A stretch of DNA of 9,834 nucleotides from an uncultured Eubacteriales bacterium (lineage in GTDB: Bacteria; Bacillota; Clostridia; Oscillospirales; Oscillospiraceae): assembly GCA_900553805.1 (NCBI GenBank), contig USEU01000066.1, forward strand, positions 1 to 9,834, in the 5' to 3' direction. Below the pieces are notes generated by a model. The model was given only the letters and a program-made list of their open reading frames with translations. It was not told where the DNA came from and did not search any database. A program made the translations under genes and the position numbers. Every line of letters starts with the position of its first letter. Positions within the stretch are counted from its first letter, which is position 1. This document shows positions 1-5,951 of the stretch, in pieces.

Positions 1-50
1 CCCCGCAAACGGAGTCAGAGTCCGGTGTGCTACCGTTACACAAATCCTCT
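1..50 (-). tRNA. tRNA-Gln (anticodon CTG), partial, 3' part outside window
   Basis: Read on the minus strand from position 50, the sequence folds as the first 50 bases of a tRNA. It has a 7-base acceptor strand AGAGGAT, a D-arm GTGT/GCAC around the loop AACGGTA, and an anticodon arm whose loop is CTCTGAC, giving anticodon CTG (Gln, CAG codons). The variable loop follows, and the T-arm would begin at the window edge. The D-arm and anticodon arm closely match bacterial tRNA-Gln. The top pair of the anticodon stem is a C-U mismatch. A consensus promoter lies just upstream at 68-95. The acceptor stem cannot be checked because its 3' strand is missing, so integrity is unproven. Confidence 0.85.
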
Positions 51-67
51 ATTTGGAAACCATAGCC

Positions 68-95
68 ATTATACCCACTTTTTTGCGTTTGTCAA
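68..95 (-). promoter_or_regulatory. Sigma-A promoter of the tRNA-Gln gene
   Basis: The minus strand carries TTGACA (95-90), a 16-base spacer and TATAAT (73-68). Both hexamers are perfect consensus. Transcription should start near position 60, about 10 bases before the tRNA 5' end. The upstream stretch at about 96-125 is very AT-rich and could act as an UP element, as is common for stable-RNA promoters. Confidence 0.85.
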
Positions 96-116
96 TATGA
101 AAAAGGAATATATGTT

Positions 117-153
117 AATATGCACAATTTTTGCTAGACAAAATTGGCATATT
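117..153. repeat. AT-rich inverted repeat between tRNA-Gln promoter and esterase gene
   Basis: The arms AATATGC (117-123) and GCATATT (147-153) pair perfectly, as do the inner arms CAATTTT (125-131) and AAAATTG (140-146). A single bulged A lies at 124 and the loop is 8 bases. It lies downstream of the esterase stop (211, minus strand) and upstream of the tRNA promoter. The stem is AT-rich and no clean T-run follows it, so a classic intrinsic terminator is doubtful. It could equally be a protein-binding site or a weak 3'-end hairpin. The rest of the 96-210 gap shows no gene. Confidence 0.6.
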
Positions 154-210
154 GAGATAACGGCGACAAACGCACATCGGCGGAGTCAATGTGGTTCCCA
201 GGCGTTTCGG

Positions 211-948
211 TCAGTCGGCCTGTGTGATGTGCCGGTGGAGCGCGGCGGCAATGACCCGGTTGCCGAAGCTGTTGGGGTGGACGCCGTCGGCAAAGTATTC
301 GCTGTGTCCGTCGGTCAGGGCGTACAGGTCGACGCATTCCACGCCGTTATCCTGGGCGCATTTCTTTACAATGGGGACGATCTCATCCCGGATGGTTTCA
401 TTGATGATGTCGTAGCCCACGGTGTCGCTGCCGTCTGCGGGGCAAGCATAGGGCGGGCACATCAGGATCAGCCGCTTTACGGCGGGGACGGCCTTGATCT
501 CCTTGACCCGCTCGTCCAGCTGCGCCTCGTACCGGCCCCGGTTCCAGTTGTAGGGCTTGGAATCGTTGGTGCCCAGCATCAGGATCACGACCTCGGGATT
601 CAGACTCAGCGCCGCCTCCGGGAAGCCCTGGCGGAGCTTGTCCGGCATGTTCCAGTAGGGGCTGTCGCCTTCGTTTTGCAGTGTCGCGCCGGAGATGCCG
701 TAGTTCAGCACCTGGTAAGCGCCGCCCAGCAGCTTTTCCAGCTTGTATTCCCAGGTGTCGGTGGTCCTGGTTTTGATGACACCGGCTCCAAAGGTGATGC
801 TGTCGCCCAGGGCCACGATGATGGGCACGTCAGAGTGGGGCTTTTCCTTCTTGGGGGCGGCCAGCTCCCGCACCTTGGCAGCAGCCAGCGCCGCCGCGGC
901 AACGGCCAGGGGCATACCCACTTTCAGCAGTGATTTGATCAGACTCAT
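211..948 (-). CDS. SGNH/GDSL-family esterase/lipase, N-terminally anchored or secreted
   Basis: This 245-residue protein has the conserved SGNH hydrolase blocks in order. Block I is GDSITFG with nucleophile Ser50. Block II is YGISG (Gly84/Gly87). Block III is GTND (Asn128). Block V is DGVHPN with catalytic Asp221 and His224. Residues 5-25 are hydrophobic (LLKVGMPLAVAAAALAAA), preceded by a lysine and followed by a charged linker (PKKEK), so the enzyme is probably exported or membrane-tethered and acts outside the cytoplasm. No lipoprotein cysteine is present. The family removes acyl or acetyl groups from lipids, sugars or peptidoglycan; the substrate cannot be told here. The start is the ATG at 948, with AGGAGA about 6 bases upstream. 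Its promoter at 985-1013 faces away from the tag promoter. Genes of this type are often generically annotated as GDSL family lipase. Confidence 0.88.
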   Translation of the reverse strand: MSLIKSLLKVGMPLAVAAAALAAAKVRELAAPKKEKPHSDVPIIVALGDSITFGAGVIKTRTTDTWEYKLEKLLGGAYQVLNYGISGATLQNEGDSPYWNMPDKLRQGFPEAALSLNPEVVILMLGTNDSKPYNWNRGRYEAQLDERVKEIKAVPAVKRLILMCPPYACPADGSDTVGYDIINETIRDEIVPIVKKCAQDNGVECVDLYALTDGHSEYFADGVHPNSFGNRVIAAALHRHITQAD

Positions 949-984
949 AGGGATCTCCTTCCTTGGGTGTGTTTCTTTTTGTAA

Positions 985-1013
985 AGTATACCCGAATTTG
1001 CCTGGAATTTCAA
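985..1013 (-). promoter_or_regulatory. Sigma-A promoter of the SGNH esterase gene
   Basis: On the minus strand, TTGAAA (1013-1008) is followed by a 17-base spacer and TATACT (990-985). Predicted transcription starts near 978, leaving a leader of about 30 bases before the ATG at 948. It stands back to back with the tag promoter, the two -35 boxes being 14 bases apart. Confidence 0.75.
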
Positions 1014-1027
1014 GCGCCTTTCCACAG

Positions 1028-1056
1028 TTGCAAAAAGAATGGGAAAATGCTATACT
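1028..1056 (+). promoter_or_regulatory. Sigma-A promoter of the tag-metY-metA operon
   Basis: TTGCAA (1028-1033), a 17-base spacer and TATACT (1051-1056) make a good promoter. Transcription should start near 1063, leaving only about 35 bases before the tag ATG. That is too short for a SAM riboswitch or T-box ahead of the methionine genes. Confidence 0.78.
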
Positions 1057-1097
1057 TTATCCGATACCGCGCCGCCGAAGAAAGGGAGGGAAAGCCG

Positions 1098-1700
1098 ATG
1101 GAACGCTGCCCCTGGTGCCTGGGCACCGAAAAGATGACCCGTTATCATGATGAGGAGTGGGGAGTCCCACTCCATGACGACCGCAAGCAGTTTGAATTTC
1201 TCATGCTGGAGGCCATGCAGTGCGGCCTGAGTTGGAACCTGATGATCGAAAAGCGGGAGATTTTCCGCGGCTGCTTCGATGGGTTCGACTATGACAAAAT
1301 CGCGGCCTATACCGAATCGGATGTGCAGCGCATTCTGGATACCCCCGGTATGATCCGCTCGAGACGCAAGGTAGAGGCCGTTATCGGCAACGCCCGGGCC
1401 TTTCAGGTGCTGCGCCGGGAATTCGGCTCCTTCAGCGATTGGCTCTGGGGCTTTGCTCAGCACAAGACCATCCTGTATGATGGCCACAGTCGGGGGCGGC
1501 TCCCGGCGGCCAACGCGCTGTCGGATGTCGTAGCCAAGGAGCTGAAGCGCCGGGAATTCAAATACCTGGGCAGCATCACGGTGTATTCCCATTTACAGGC
1601 CTGCGGCATTATCAACGACCATCTGGAGGGCTGCTTCCGCTATGCGGATATTTTGGAGCACTACCCGGTGCAGCATTGCAGCCCCGAAGCGGAACGATAA
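1098..1700 (+). CDS. tag: DNA-3-methyladenine glycosylase I
   Basis: A 200-residue cytosolic base-excision enzyme that removes 3-methyladenine from alkylated DNA. Its residues fall at the same numbers as in E. coli Tag (187 residues). The zinc ligands are Cys4, His17, His175 and Cys179; the base-pocket residues are Glu38 and Trp46 (motif CGLSW), with Tyr16 in YHDEEWG. The C-terminal signature is NDHLEGC. The start is the ATG at 1098, behind a strong AAAGGGAGGG site, which makes Cys4 and His17 line up; an upstream in-frame start at 963 would add 45 residues unlike the family and would precede the promoter. About 20 residues beyond the last zinc ligand are poorly conserved. It is the first gene after the promoter at 1028-1056, and the sulfhydrylase gene starts 24 bases after its stop, so the three genes are probably one transcript. 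Confidence 0.95.
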   Translation: MERCPWCLGTEKMTRYHDEEWGVPLHDDRKQFEFLMLEAMQCGLSWNLMIEKREIFRGCFDGFDYDKIAAYTESDVQRILDTPGMIRSRRKVEAVIGNARAFQVLRREFGSFSDWLWGFAQHKTILYDGHSRGRLPAANALSDVVAKELKRREFKYLGSITVYSHLQACGIINDHLEGCFRYADILEHYPVQHCSPEAER

Positions 1701-1724
1701 ACAATAGAATGGAGTGTGGATACC

Positions 1725-3005
1725 ATGTCCAGTTATGAATTTGATACCAAGTGCATCCAGTCCGGCTATCACCCCGGAAACGGAGAACCCCGCACCCTGC
1801 CAATTTACCAGAGCACTACCTATAAATATGACAATGCCGATACTCTGGGGCAGCTGTTTGACCTGAAGGCAGAGGGGCATATGTATTCCCGCATTTCCAA
1901 TCCTACGCTGGCGGCGGTGGAGGAAAAGCTGGCGGACCTGGAGGGCGGCGTGGGGGCCATGCTGGTGTCCTCCGGCCAGAGCGCCAACCTGCTGGCAGTG
2001 TTCAATATCTGCTCCGCCGGGCAGAACCTGATCGCCATGAACAATATCTATGGCGGTACCATCAATCTGCTGTCCGTCACCCTGGCGCGGATGGGCATCG
2101 AGGTGCGCTATATCAATGACAAAATGACCGACGAGCAGGTGGATGCTCTCTTTGACGGCAACACCCGCCTGGTTTTCGGCGAGACCATTACCAACCCGGC
2201 TCTGACCGTGCTGGATATCTCCCGCTATGCGGCCATTGCCCACCGGCACGGCGTCCCGCTGGTGGTGGACAATACCTTTGCCACGCCCCTGCTGTGCCGC
2301 CCCTTCGAATTCGGCGCGGATATTGTGACCCACTCCACCAGCAAATACATGGATGGCCATGCCAATGTGCTGGGCGGCGTGGTGATCGACAGCGGCAATT
2401 TTGACTGGGAGGGCAGCGGCAAATTCCCAGAGCTGACCACCCCGGATGAGAGCTATCATGGAGTGGTGTATACCCAGCAGTTTGGCAAAGCGGCCTATGT
2501 CACCAAGGCCCGGGTGCAGCTGCTGCGGGACTTCGGCTGCACCATGGCCCCCGTTGCGGCGTATCTGCTGAATTTGGGACTGGAATCCATGCCGCTGCGG
2601 GTCCGCAGGCACAGCGAGAATGCCCTGGAGGTGGCGAAGTTCCTGGAGGCTCAGCCTCAGGTGCTGTGGGTCAACTATCCCAAGCTGCCTTCCAGCCCCT
2701 ATTGTCATCTGGCGGAAAAGTATCTGCCTCTGGGGGCCTCCGGCGTGGTCTCCTTCGGCGTCCGGGGCGGCCGGGAGGCGGCAATGAAATTGATGAACAG
2801 TCTGCGCCTGGCCCAGATCGTGGTGCACGTGGCGGATGCCCGCACCTGCGTGCTCCACCCCGCCAGCACCACCCACCGTCAGCTGACCGACCAGCAGCTT
2901 GCTGATTCCGGCATCGGGCCGGAGTTCATCCGCTTCTCCGTGGGCATTGAGGATGTCCGGGACATTATCGCGGACCTGAAGCAGGCCCTGGCCCAGCTGG
3001 GCTGA
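1725..3005 (+). CDS. metY: O-acetylhomoserine sulfhydrylase (PLP-dependent)
   Basis: A 426-residue cytosolic enzyme of the Cys/Met metabolism PLP family, predicted to convert O-acetylhomoserine plus sulfide to homocysteine. Visible features are Tyr54/Arg56 in MYSRISNPT (phosphate contact from the partner subunit), SSGQSA at 82-87, Asp182 in VVDNTFATP (ring nitrogen), and the Schiff-base Lys207 in HSTSKYMDGHANVLGG. The block SGNFDWEGSGKFPELT, followed by PDESYHG, is typical of O-acetylhomoserine sulfhydrylases rather than cystathionine gamma-synthase, and the length (about 425) also fits. I prefer the ATG at 1725, because GGAG (1711-1714) is 10 bases away; a GTG at 1716 is in frame but sits almost on that site. 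The neighbour metA would supply its substrate. A methionine gamma-lyase or cystathionine gamma-synthase activity is less likely but not excluded. Confidence 0.9.
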   Translation: MSSYEFDTKCIQSGYHPGNGEPRTLPIYQSTTYKYDNADTLGQLFDLKAEGHMYSRISNPTLAAVEEKLADLEGGVGAMLVSSGQSANLLAVFNICSAGQNLIAMNNIYGGTINLLSVTLARMGIEVRYINDKMTDEQVDALFDGNTRLVFGETITNPALTVLDISRYAAIAHRHGVPLVVDNTFATPLLCRPFEFGADIVTHSTSKYMDGHANVLGGVVIDSGNFDWEGSGKFPELTTPDESYHGVVYTQQFGKAAYVTKARVQLLRDFGCTMAPVAAYLLNLGLESMPLRVRRHSENALEVAKFLEAQPQVLWVNYPKLPSSPYCHLAEKYLPLGASGVVSFGVRGGREAAMKLMNSLRLAQIVVHVADARTCVLHPASTTHRQLTDQQLADSGIGPEFIRFSVGIEDVRDIIADLKQALAQLG

Positions 3006-3023
3006 CAAGGGGAGGGCCGCTGA

Positions 3024-3962
3024 ATGCCCATTCGAATTCCCAATAACCTCCCGGCCAGGGGGATCCTGGAGGGGGAGAACATCTTTGTCATGACCGAGGC
3101 AAGGGCAGAATCCCAGCAGATCCGCCCTCTGCGGATCGGTCTGCTGAATCTGATGCCCACCAAGATCACCACCGAGACCCAGCTGTCCCGGCTGCTGGGC
3201 AATACACCCCTGCAGGTGGAGCTTTTTCTCATTCAGGTGTCCTCCCACAAGCCCAAAAACACTCCTCAGGAGCACATGATCGCCTTCTACCGCTCCTTTG
3301 AGGAGATCGGGCAGGAGTATTTCGACGGCTTCATCATCACCGGCGCGCCGGTGGAGAAGCTGGAATTTGAGCAGGTGGAATATTGGCCGGAGCTGTGCCG
3401 CATCATGGAGTGGACAAAAACCCATGTCCACAGCACCCTGCACATCTGCTGGGGCGCGCAGGCGGCGCTGTACTACCATTATGGGGTGCAGAAGGTGCTG
3501 CTGCCCCAAAAGCTCTTCGGCGTCTATCCCCACCGGGTACTGTATAAGAATCCCATTCTGCTGCGGGGCTTCGACGATGAATTCTGGGTACCCCATTCCC
3601 GCCACACCACCGTGCGGTGGGAGGATGTGGAGGCCGTCCCGGAGATCAAAATACTGGCCGGCTCCCGGCAGGCTGGGCTGTACGCCATGTCCACTCAGTA
3701 TGGCCGTCAGCTGTTCATCACCGGCCACGCGGAGTACGACGCCGAAACCCTGGGGCAGGAATACCGGCGGGATAAGGCGGCAGGACTTCCCATCACCGTC
3801 CCCGAAAACTATTACCCCAACGACGACGACGCCCAGCCCCCCATCGTCCGCTGGCGCGGCCACGCCAACCTGCTCTTCTCTAACTGGCTCAATTACATCG
3901 TGTACCAGACCGTGCCCTACGACGTGATGGCTGTGGGCCGGGGAGAGCGGACGGAATCGTAA
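3024..3962 (+). CDS. metA: Homoserine O-acetyltransferase, MetA family
   Basis: A 312-residue cytosolic enzyme that acylates homoserine, the committed step of methionine synthesis. The MetA triad is intact: nucleophile Cys142 (HICWGAQA), His235 and Glu237 (ITGHAEYD). Residue 111 is Glu ([10 protein letters not shown]), the position known in this family to favour acetyl-CoA, whereas Gly gives succinyl-CoA. The product is therefore predicted to be O-acetylhomoserine, despite many such proteins being labelled succinyltransferase. This agrees with the sulfhydrylase directly upstream. The gap to that gene is 18 bases and holds a very strong ribosome site, AAGGGGAGGG (3007-3016). The gene ends at a bidirectional terminator that starts within its stop codon region. 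The length is normal for the family (about 300-315). Confidence 0.94.
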   Translation: MPIRIPNNLPARGILEGENIFVMTEARAESQQIRPLRIGLLNLMPTKITTETQLSRLLGNTPLQVELFLIQVSSHKPKNTPQEHMIAFYRSFEEIGQEYFDGFIITGAPVEKLEFEQVEYWPELCRIMEWTKTHVHSTLHICWGAQAALYYHYGVQKVLLPQKLFGVYPHRVLYKNPILLRGFDDEFWVPHSRHTTVRWEDVEAVPEIKILAGSRQAGLYAMSTQYGRQLFITGHAEYDAETLGQEYRRDKAAGLPITVPENYYPNDDDAQPPIVRWRGHANLLFSNWLNYIVYQTVPYDVMAVGRGERTES

Positions 3963-4002
3963 AAAACCTGCCATCCCGAAAGCAAACGGGGTGGCAGGTT
4001 TT
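3963..4002. terminator. Bidirectional intrinsic terminator between metA and the AbrB-like remnant
   Basis: The arms AAAACCTGCCATCCC (3963-3977) and GGGGTGGCAGGTTTT (3988-4002) form a 15-base stem with one G-T wobble and a 10-base loop. The plus-strand side ends in TTTT, serving metA. The minus-strand side ends in TTTTTT, serving the convergent gene whose stop is at 4005. It is a compact shared terminator between convergent units. Confidence 0.85.
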
Positions 4003-4004
4003 GG

Positions 4005-4332
4005 TTAAAAAGAAGGTATCTCTCCGTTATAGTGTTCCGCCTTCTCCAGCAGCGGGCCCTTTGCGCCCATTGTGAATGCGATGTCGCTGCTTCGGATGCT
4101 GAGCAGCTCCATGCCTGGCTTTACTGCCAGAAAGGTCATCATTTCTTCGGTCAGGTGAATTTGCCCTTCTTCGGAGATGGGCATCCAGCAGTAGGCGCGG
4201 CCCTTGTATTTGATGAATTCTCCGGGCAATGCGGTATTCCTCCACCGCCTGCGGGGGGAGCTGCACTGTTCCGTCCGATTGGATCACGGATTTTCCAAAG
4301 ATGAATTTTCCGCCCTTGTTCATTTGCGGCAT
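4005..4332 (-). pseudogene. Decayed two-domain AbrB/SpoVT-like transcriptional regulator (internal deletion plus frameshift)
   Basis: The reading frame starts at ATG 4332 (AAGGAG, 9 bases away) and encodes MPQMNKGGKFIFGKSVIQSD followed by GTVQLPPQAVEEYRI, which looks like the first strands of an AbrB/SpoVT swapped-hairpin domain. It then loses homology. A +1 shift near 4229-4236 continues as LPGEFIKYKGRAYCWMPISE and runs to the stop at 4005, with HLTEEMMTFLAVKPGMELLS and later GAKGPLLEKAEHYNGEIPSF, resembling the C-terminal half of the same kind of protein. From memory, intact relatives are roughly 140-150 residues and carry KPGEKVILLPGS-like sequence between the halves; about 40 residues seem to be missing, and the junction is out of frame. 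Promoter, ribosome site and terminator are all preserved. If expressed, it would give a 104-residue product that is nonsense after residue 35-40, unless the C-terminal half starts alone at TTG 4229. The family assignment comes from pattern memory, so it is moderately sure. A sequencing error is possible for the shift but not for the missing middle. Confidence 0.6.
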
Positions 4333-4358
4333 TGTATGCATCTCCTTCGTGTTTCCAG

Positions 4359-4387
4359 ATTATAGCACAGCCCCGATATGACGGCAA
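4359..4387 (-). promoter_or_regulatory. Sigma-A promoter of the AbrB-like remnant
   Basis: On the minus strand, TTGCCG (4387-4382) is followed by a 17-base spacer and TATAAT (4364-4359). It gives a leader of about 20 bases to the ATG at 4332. The promoter is intact although the gene it serves appears broken. Confidence 0.72.
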
Positions 4388-4390
4388 GCG

Positions 4391-4432
4391 GAGAAAAAGA
4401 AAGGACGGCGCAGCCGCGGCTGCGCCGTCCTT
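4391..4432 (-). terminator. Intrinsic terminator after the small membrane protein gene
   Basis: Positions 4401-4432 form a perfect 32-base GC-rich palindrome: a 14-base stem AAGGACGGCGCAGC with its complement around CGCG. On the minus strand it is followed by TTTCTTTTTCTC, so it terminates transcription leaving the gene at 4444-4677 and, with it, the AraC-family gene. The plus-strand side has no T-run. Confidence 0.85.
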
Positions 4433-4443
4433 GGAGCGTTTGC

Positions 4444-4677
4444 TCAGTCTTCTTCGTCGTCCTCTTCCGGCTGGGGGTCGGGAGCGTTGTTGGAGCCGTT
4501 GTTGCTGGCAATGAAGGTGCGCTTCTTGGGGCTGATCAGCATGCCAATCACCACGCCCACGGCGGCGCAGGCAATAGCGCCGTAGACCATTTCCCGGTTG
4601 GTGCGCTCAACGGATTTGTCCAGATGGGTCACGGAAGCGGTGATATTGGATTTGACGGCTTTCCAGATTTCTTTCAT
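4444..4677 (-). CDS. Small single-span membrane protein with acidic C-terminal tail, unknown function
   Basis: This 77-residue protein has an amphipathic, lysine- and arginine-containing N-terminal part (1-29), one predicted membrane segment at about 30-49 (MVYGAIACAAVGVVIGMLIS) ending in PKKR, and a disordered Asn/Pro-rich tail that finishes in EEDDEED. The GMLISPKK stretch recalls the GLLFAPKSG pattern of YtxH-like small membrane proteins, but that similarity is weak and I do not assign the family. AGGAGG lies about 7 bases before the ATG at 4677, supporting translation. The gene starts 15 bases after the stop of the AraC-family regulator, on the same strand, and is followed by a strong terminator, so it is probably the second gene of that operon. 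The positive charges flanking the segment leave topology ambiguous. No function can be named. Confidence 0.75.
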   Translation of the reverse strand: MKEIWKAVKSNITASVTHLDKSVERTNREMVYGAIACAAVGVVIGMLISPKKRTFIASNNGSNNAPDPQPEEDDEED

Positions 4678-4692
4678 AATGAATTCCTCCTG

Positions 4693-5847
4693 TTATCGAA
4701 CGGACTTGGCATATTCTGTGGGGGTTATGCCGAATTTATCCTTGAATTGGCGTGAAAAATGATGGACGGTGGAATATTGCAGGATGGCGGCGATCTGGGT
4801 GAAGTTCAGATTGTTCTCCCGGATCATCTGCTTGCTCTCCTGGAGCTTGATCCGGCGGATGTATTCGCCGGGGGAGATCTGCAAATTCTTGTGGAAGAGC
4901 ACCGTCAGATAGCTGGGGCTGACACCCACCTGGTTGGCCACCATGGGGACGGACAGCTTTTCCCGGATGTGCCCAGCCACATATTGCTGGGCCAGACGGA
5001 TGATCTCGTTTTCGTTCTGGACGATGTTGGCATTCTTCACCTTACTGCCGGAAGGGGATTGGGCCTCCCGCAGCAGATAGAGCAGCAGCAGTGTCAGCTG
5101 GGATACGATGATGTCCGTGGAGAAGCTGTCCATATGCTCCTGCTCCCGCAGCATGCTTTGCAGCAGATTCGCGGTGGCCTGGGGAGCGGTGAATTTTCGA
5201 TTCAGCAGCGGCGTCAGCTCCACGCCGCCCACGTCGAAGGAGATGGTGACAAACCGGGGGGCCACGCCGATGTCGGCGTACTGCATGTGCCATTGGTTGG
5301 AGCCGTAGATTACCAGGTCGCCCTGCTTCAGCAGCAGATCCTGCCCCTCCACCACGGAGTGAAGCTCTCCCTGGTCCACATAGGTCAGCTCCGGCATGGG
5401 ATGGGACTCACCGGGGAACAGGAAGCCCTGCTCCTTCTCCTGGTAGAAGAAGGTATAGATGCCGTCTACGTGAAGCTTCTGGTCCTCTCTCAGGCGCTGC
5501 ACGGTCTGGGTGCCGAGGAAATCCGGCCTCTCCGCCGCGGGGTGCACCAGCACGCTGGCGCTGCCCTTGAAGGCGCTGAGGGCGAACTGCACACCCTTTT
5601 TCAAGGAAACGGGCTTGTCCAGGTAGAAATGCAGATACTCATCCTCTCCGCTGCACACGGAAAGAATGGTCATGCCTGTGCTTCCGCAGATCCAGGTGTC
5701 GGACTGCGCCTGATAGATGGGCGCGCAGTCGCTGTCCAGCGCAATGGACTCCATCTCCTCCCGGGGAATGGGCGTTGCGCTGTGGGCGCGTTCCGGCAGC
5801 ACGGATCCGTAGCTGCCGAAATTGACTTGATTCAGATTCCGTATCAT
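4693..5847 (-). CDS. AraC-family transcriptional regulator with cupin sensor and extra N-terminal domain
   Basis: This 384-residue DNA-binding protein has three parts. The C-terminal 105 residues (about 280-384) are a double helix-turn-helix of the AraC/XylS type: the first HTH is around LSVPMVANQVGVSPSYLTVLFHK in two steps, the second around FTQIAAILQYSTVHHFSRQF, ending in the family signature FKDKFGITPTEY. The middle (about 125-215) looks like the cupin effector domain, with PGESHPMPELTYVDQGEL and QGDLVIYGSNQWH. The first 115 or so residues are extra and I do not recognise them. The start is ATG 5847 with GGGAGGT 8 bases upstream; an in-frame TTG at 5871 lies before that site. The promoter is at 5894-5921, and the small membrane protein gene follows 15 bases after the stop. 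The ligand is unknown; AraC proteins of this build often sense sugars. Confidence 0.9.
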   Translation of the reverse strand: MIRNLNQVNFGSYGSVLPERAHSATPIPREEMESIALDSDCAPIYQAQSDTWICGSTGMTILSVCSGEDEYLHFYLDKPVSLKKGVQFALSAFKGSASVLVHPAAERPDFLGTQTVQRLREDQKLHVDGIYTFFYQEKEQGFLFPGESHPMPELTYVDQGELHSVVEGQDLLLKQGDLVIYGSNQWHMQYADIGVAPRFVTISFDVGGVELTPLLNRKFTAPQATANLLQSMLREQEHMDSFSTDIIVSQLTLLLLYLLREAQSPSGSKVKNANIVQNENEIIRLAQQYVAGHIREKLSVPMVANQVGVSPSYLTVLFHKNLQISPGEYIRRIKLQESKQMIRENNLNFTQIAAILQYSTVHHFSRQFKDKFGITPTEYAKSVR

Positions 5848-5893
5848 GGTGCCGGACCTCCCGTGCTTCAACTTAAAGGATAGTTACCCTCCC

Positions 5894-5921
5894 ATTATAC
5901 AAAATCCTGAGGCAAATGCAA
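5894..5921 (-). promoter_or_regulatory. Sigma-A promoter of the AraC-family regulator
   Basis: On the minus strand, TTGCAT (5921-5916) is followed by a 16-base spacer and a perfect TATAAT (5899-5894). Transcription should begin near 5887, giving a leader of about 40 bases before the ATG at 5847. No convincing terminator for obg is seen between 5952 and this promoter, so read-through from obg is possible. Confidence 0.72.
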
Positions 5922-5951
5922 ATACTTTGTGGAAATTTTTTTGGGAAGGCG

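Noticed and set aside
25..933. Long plus-strand open frame of 302 codons opposite the esterase
   Set aside because: It runs antisense to the SGNH esterase, has no ribosome site and gives low-complexity Val/Gly/His-rich protein, as expected from the reverse of GC-rich coding sequence.
1593..3974. Minus-strand open frame of 793 codons across tag, metY and metA
   Set aside because: It is antisense to three well-identified genes, and its His/Gly/Gln-rich translation resembles no protein. It reflects GC-rich codon bias.
4759..5883. Plus-strand frame of 374 codons opposite the AraC-family gene
   Set aside because: It is a shadow of the regulator, which has clear helix-turn-helix and cupin motifs plus a promoter and ribosome site.
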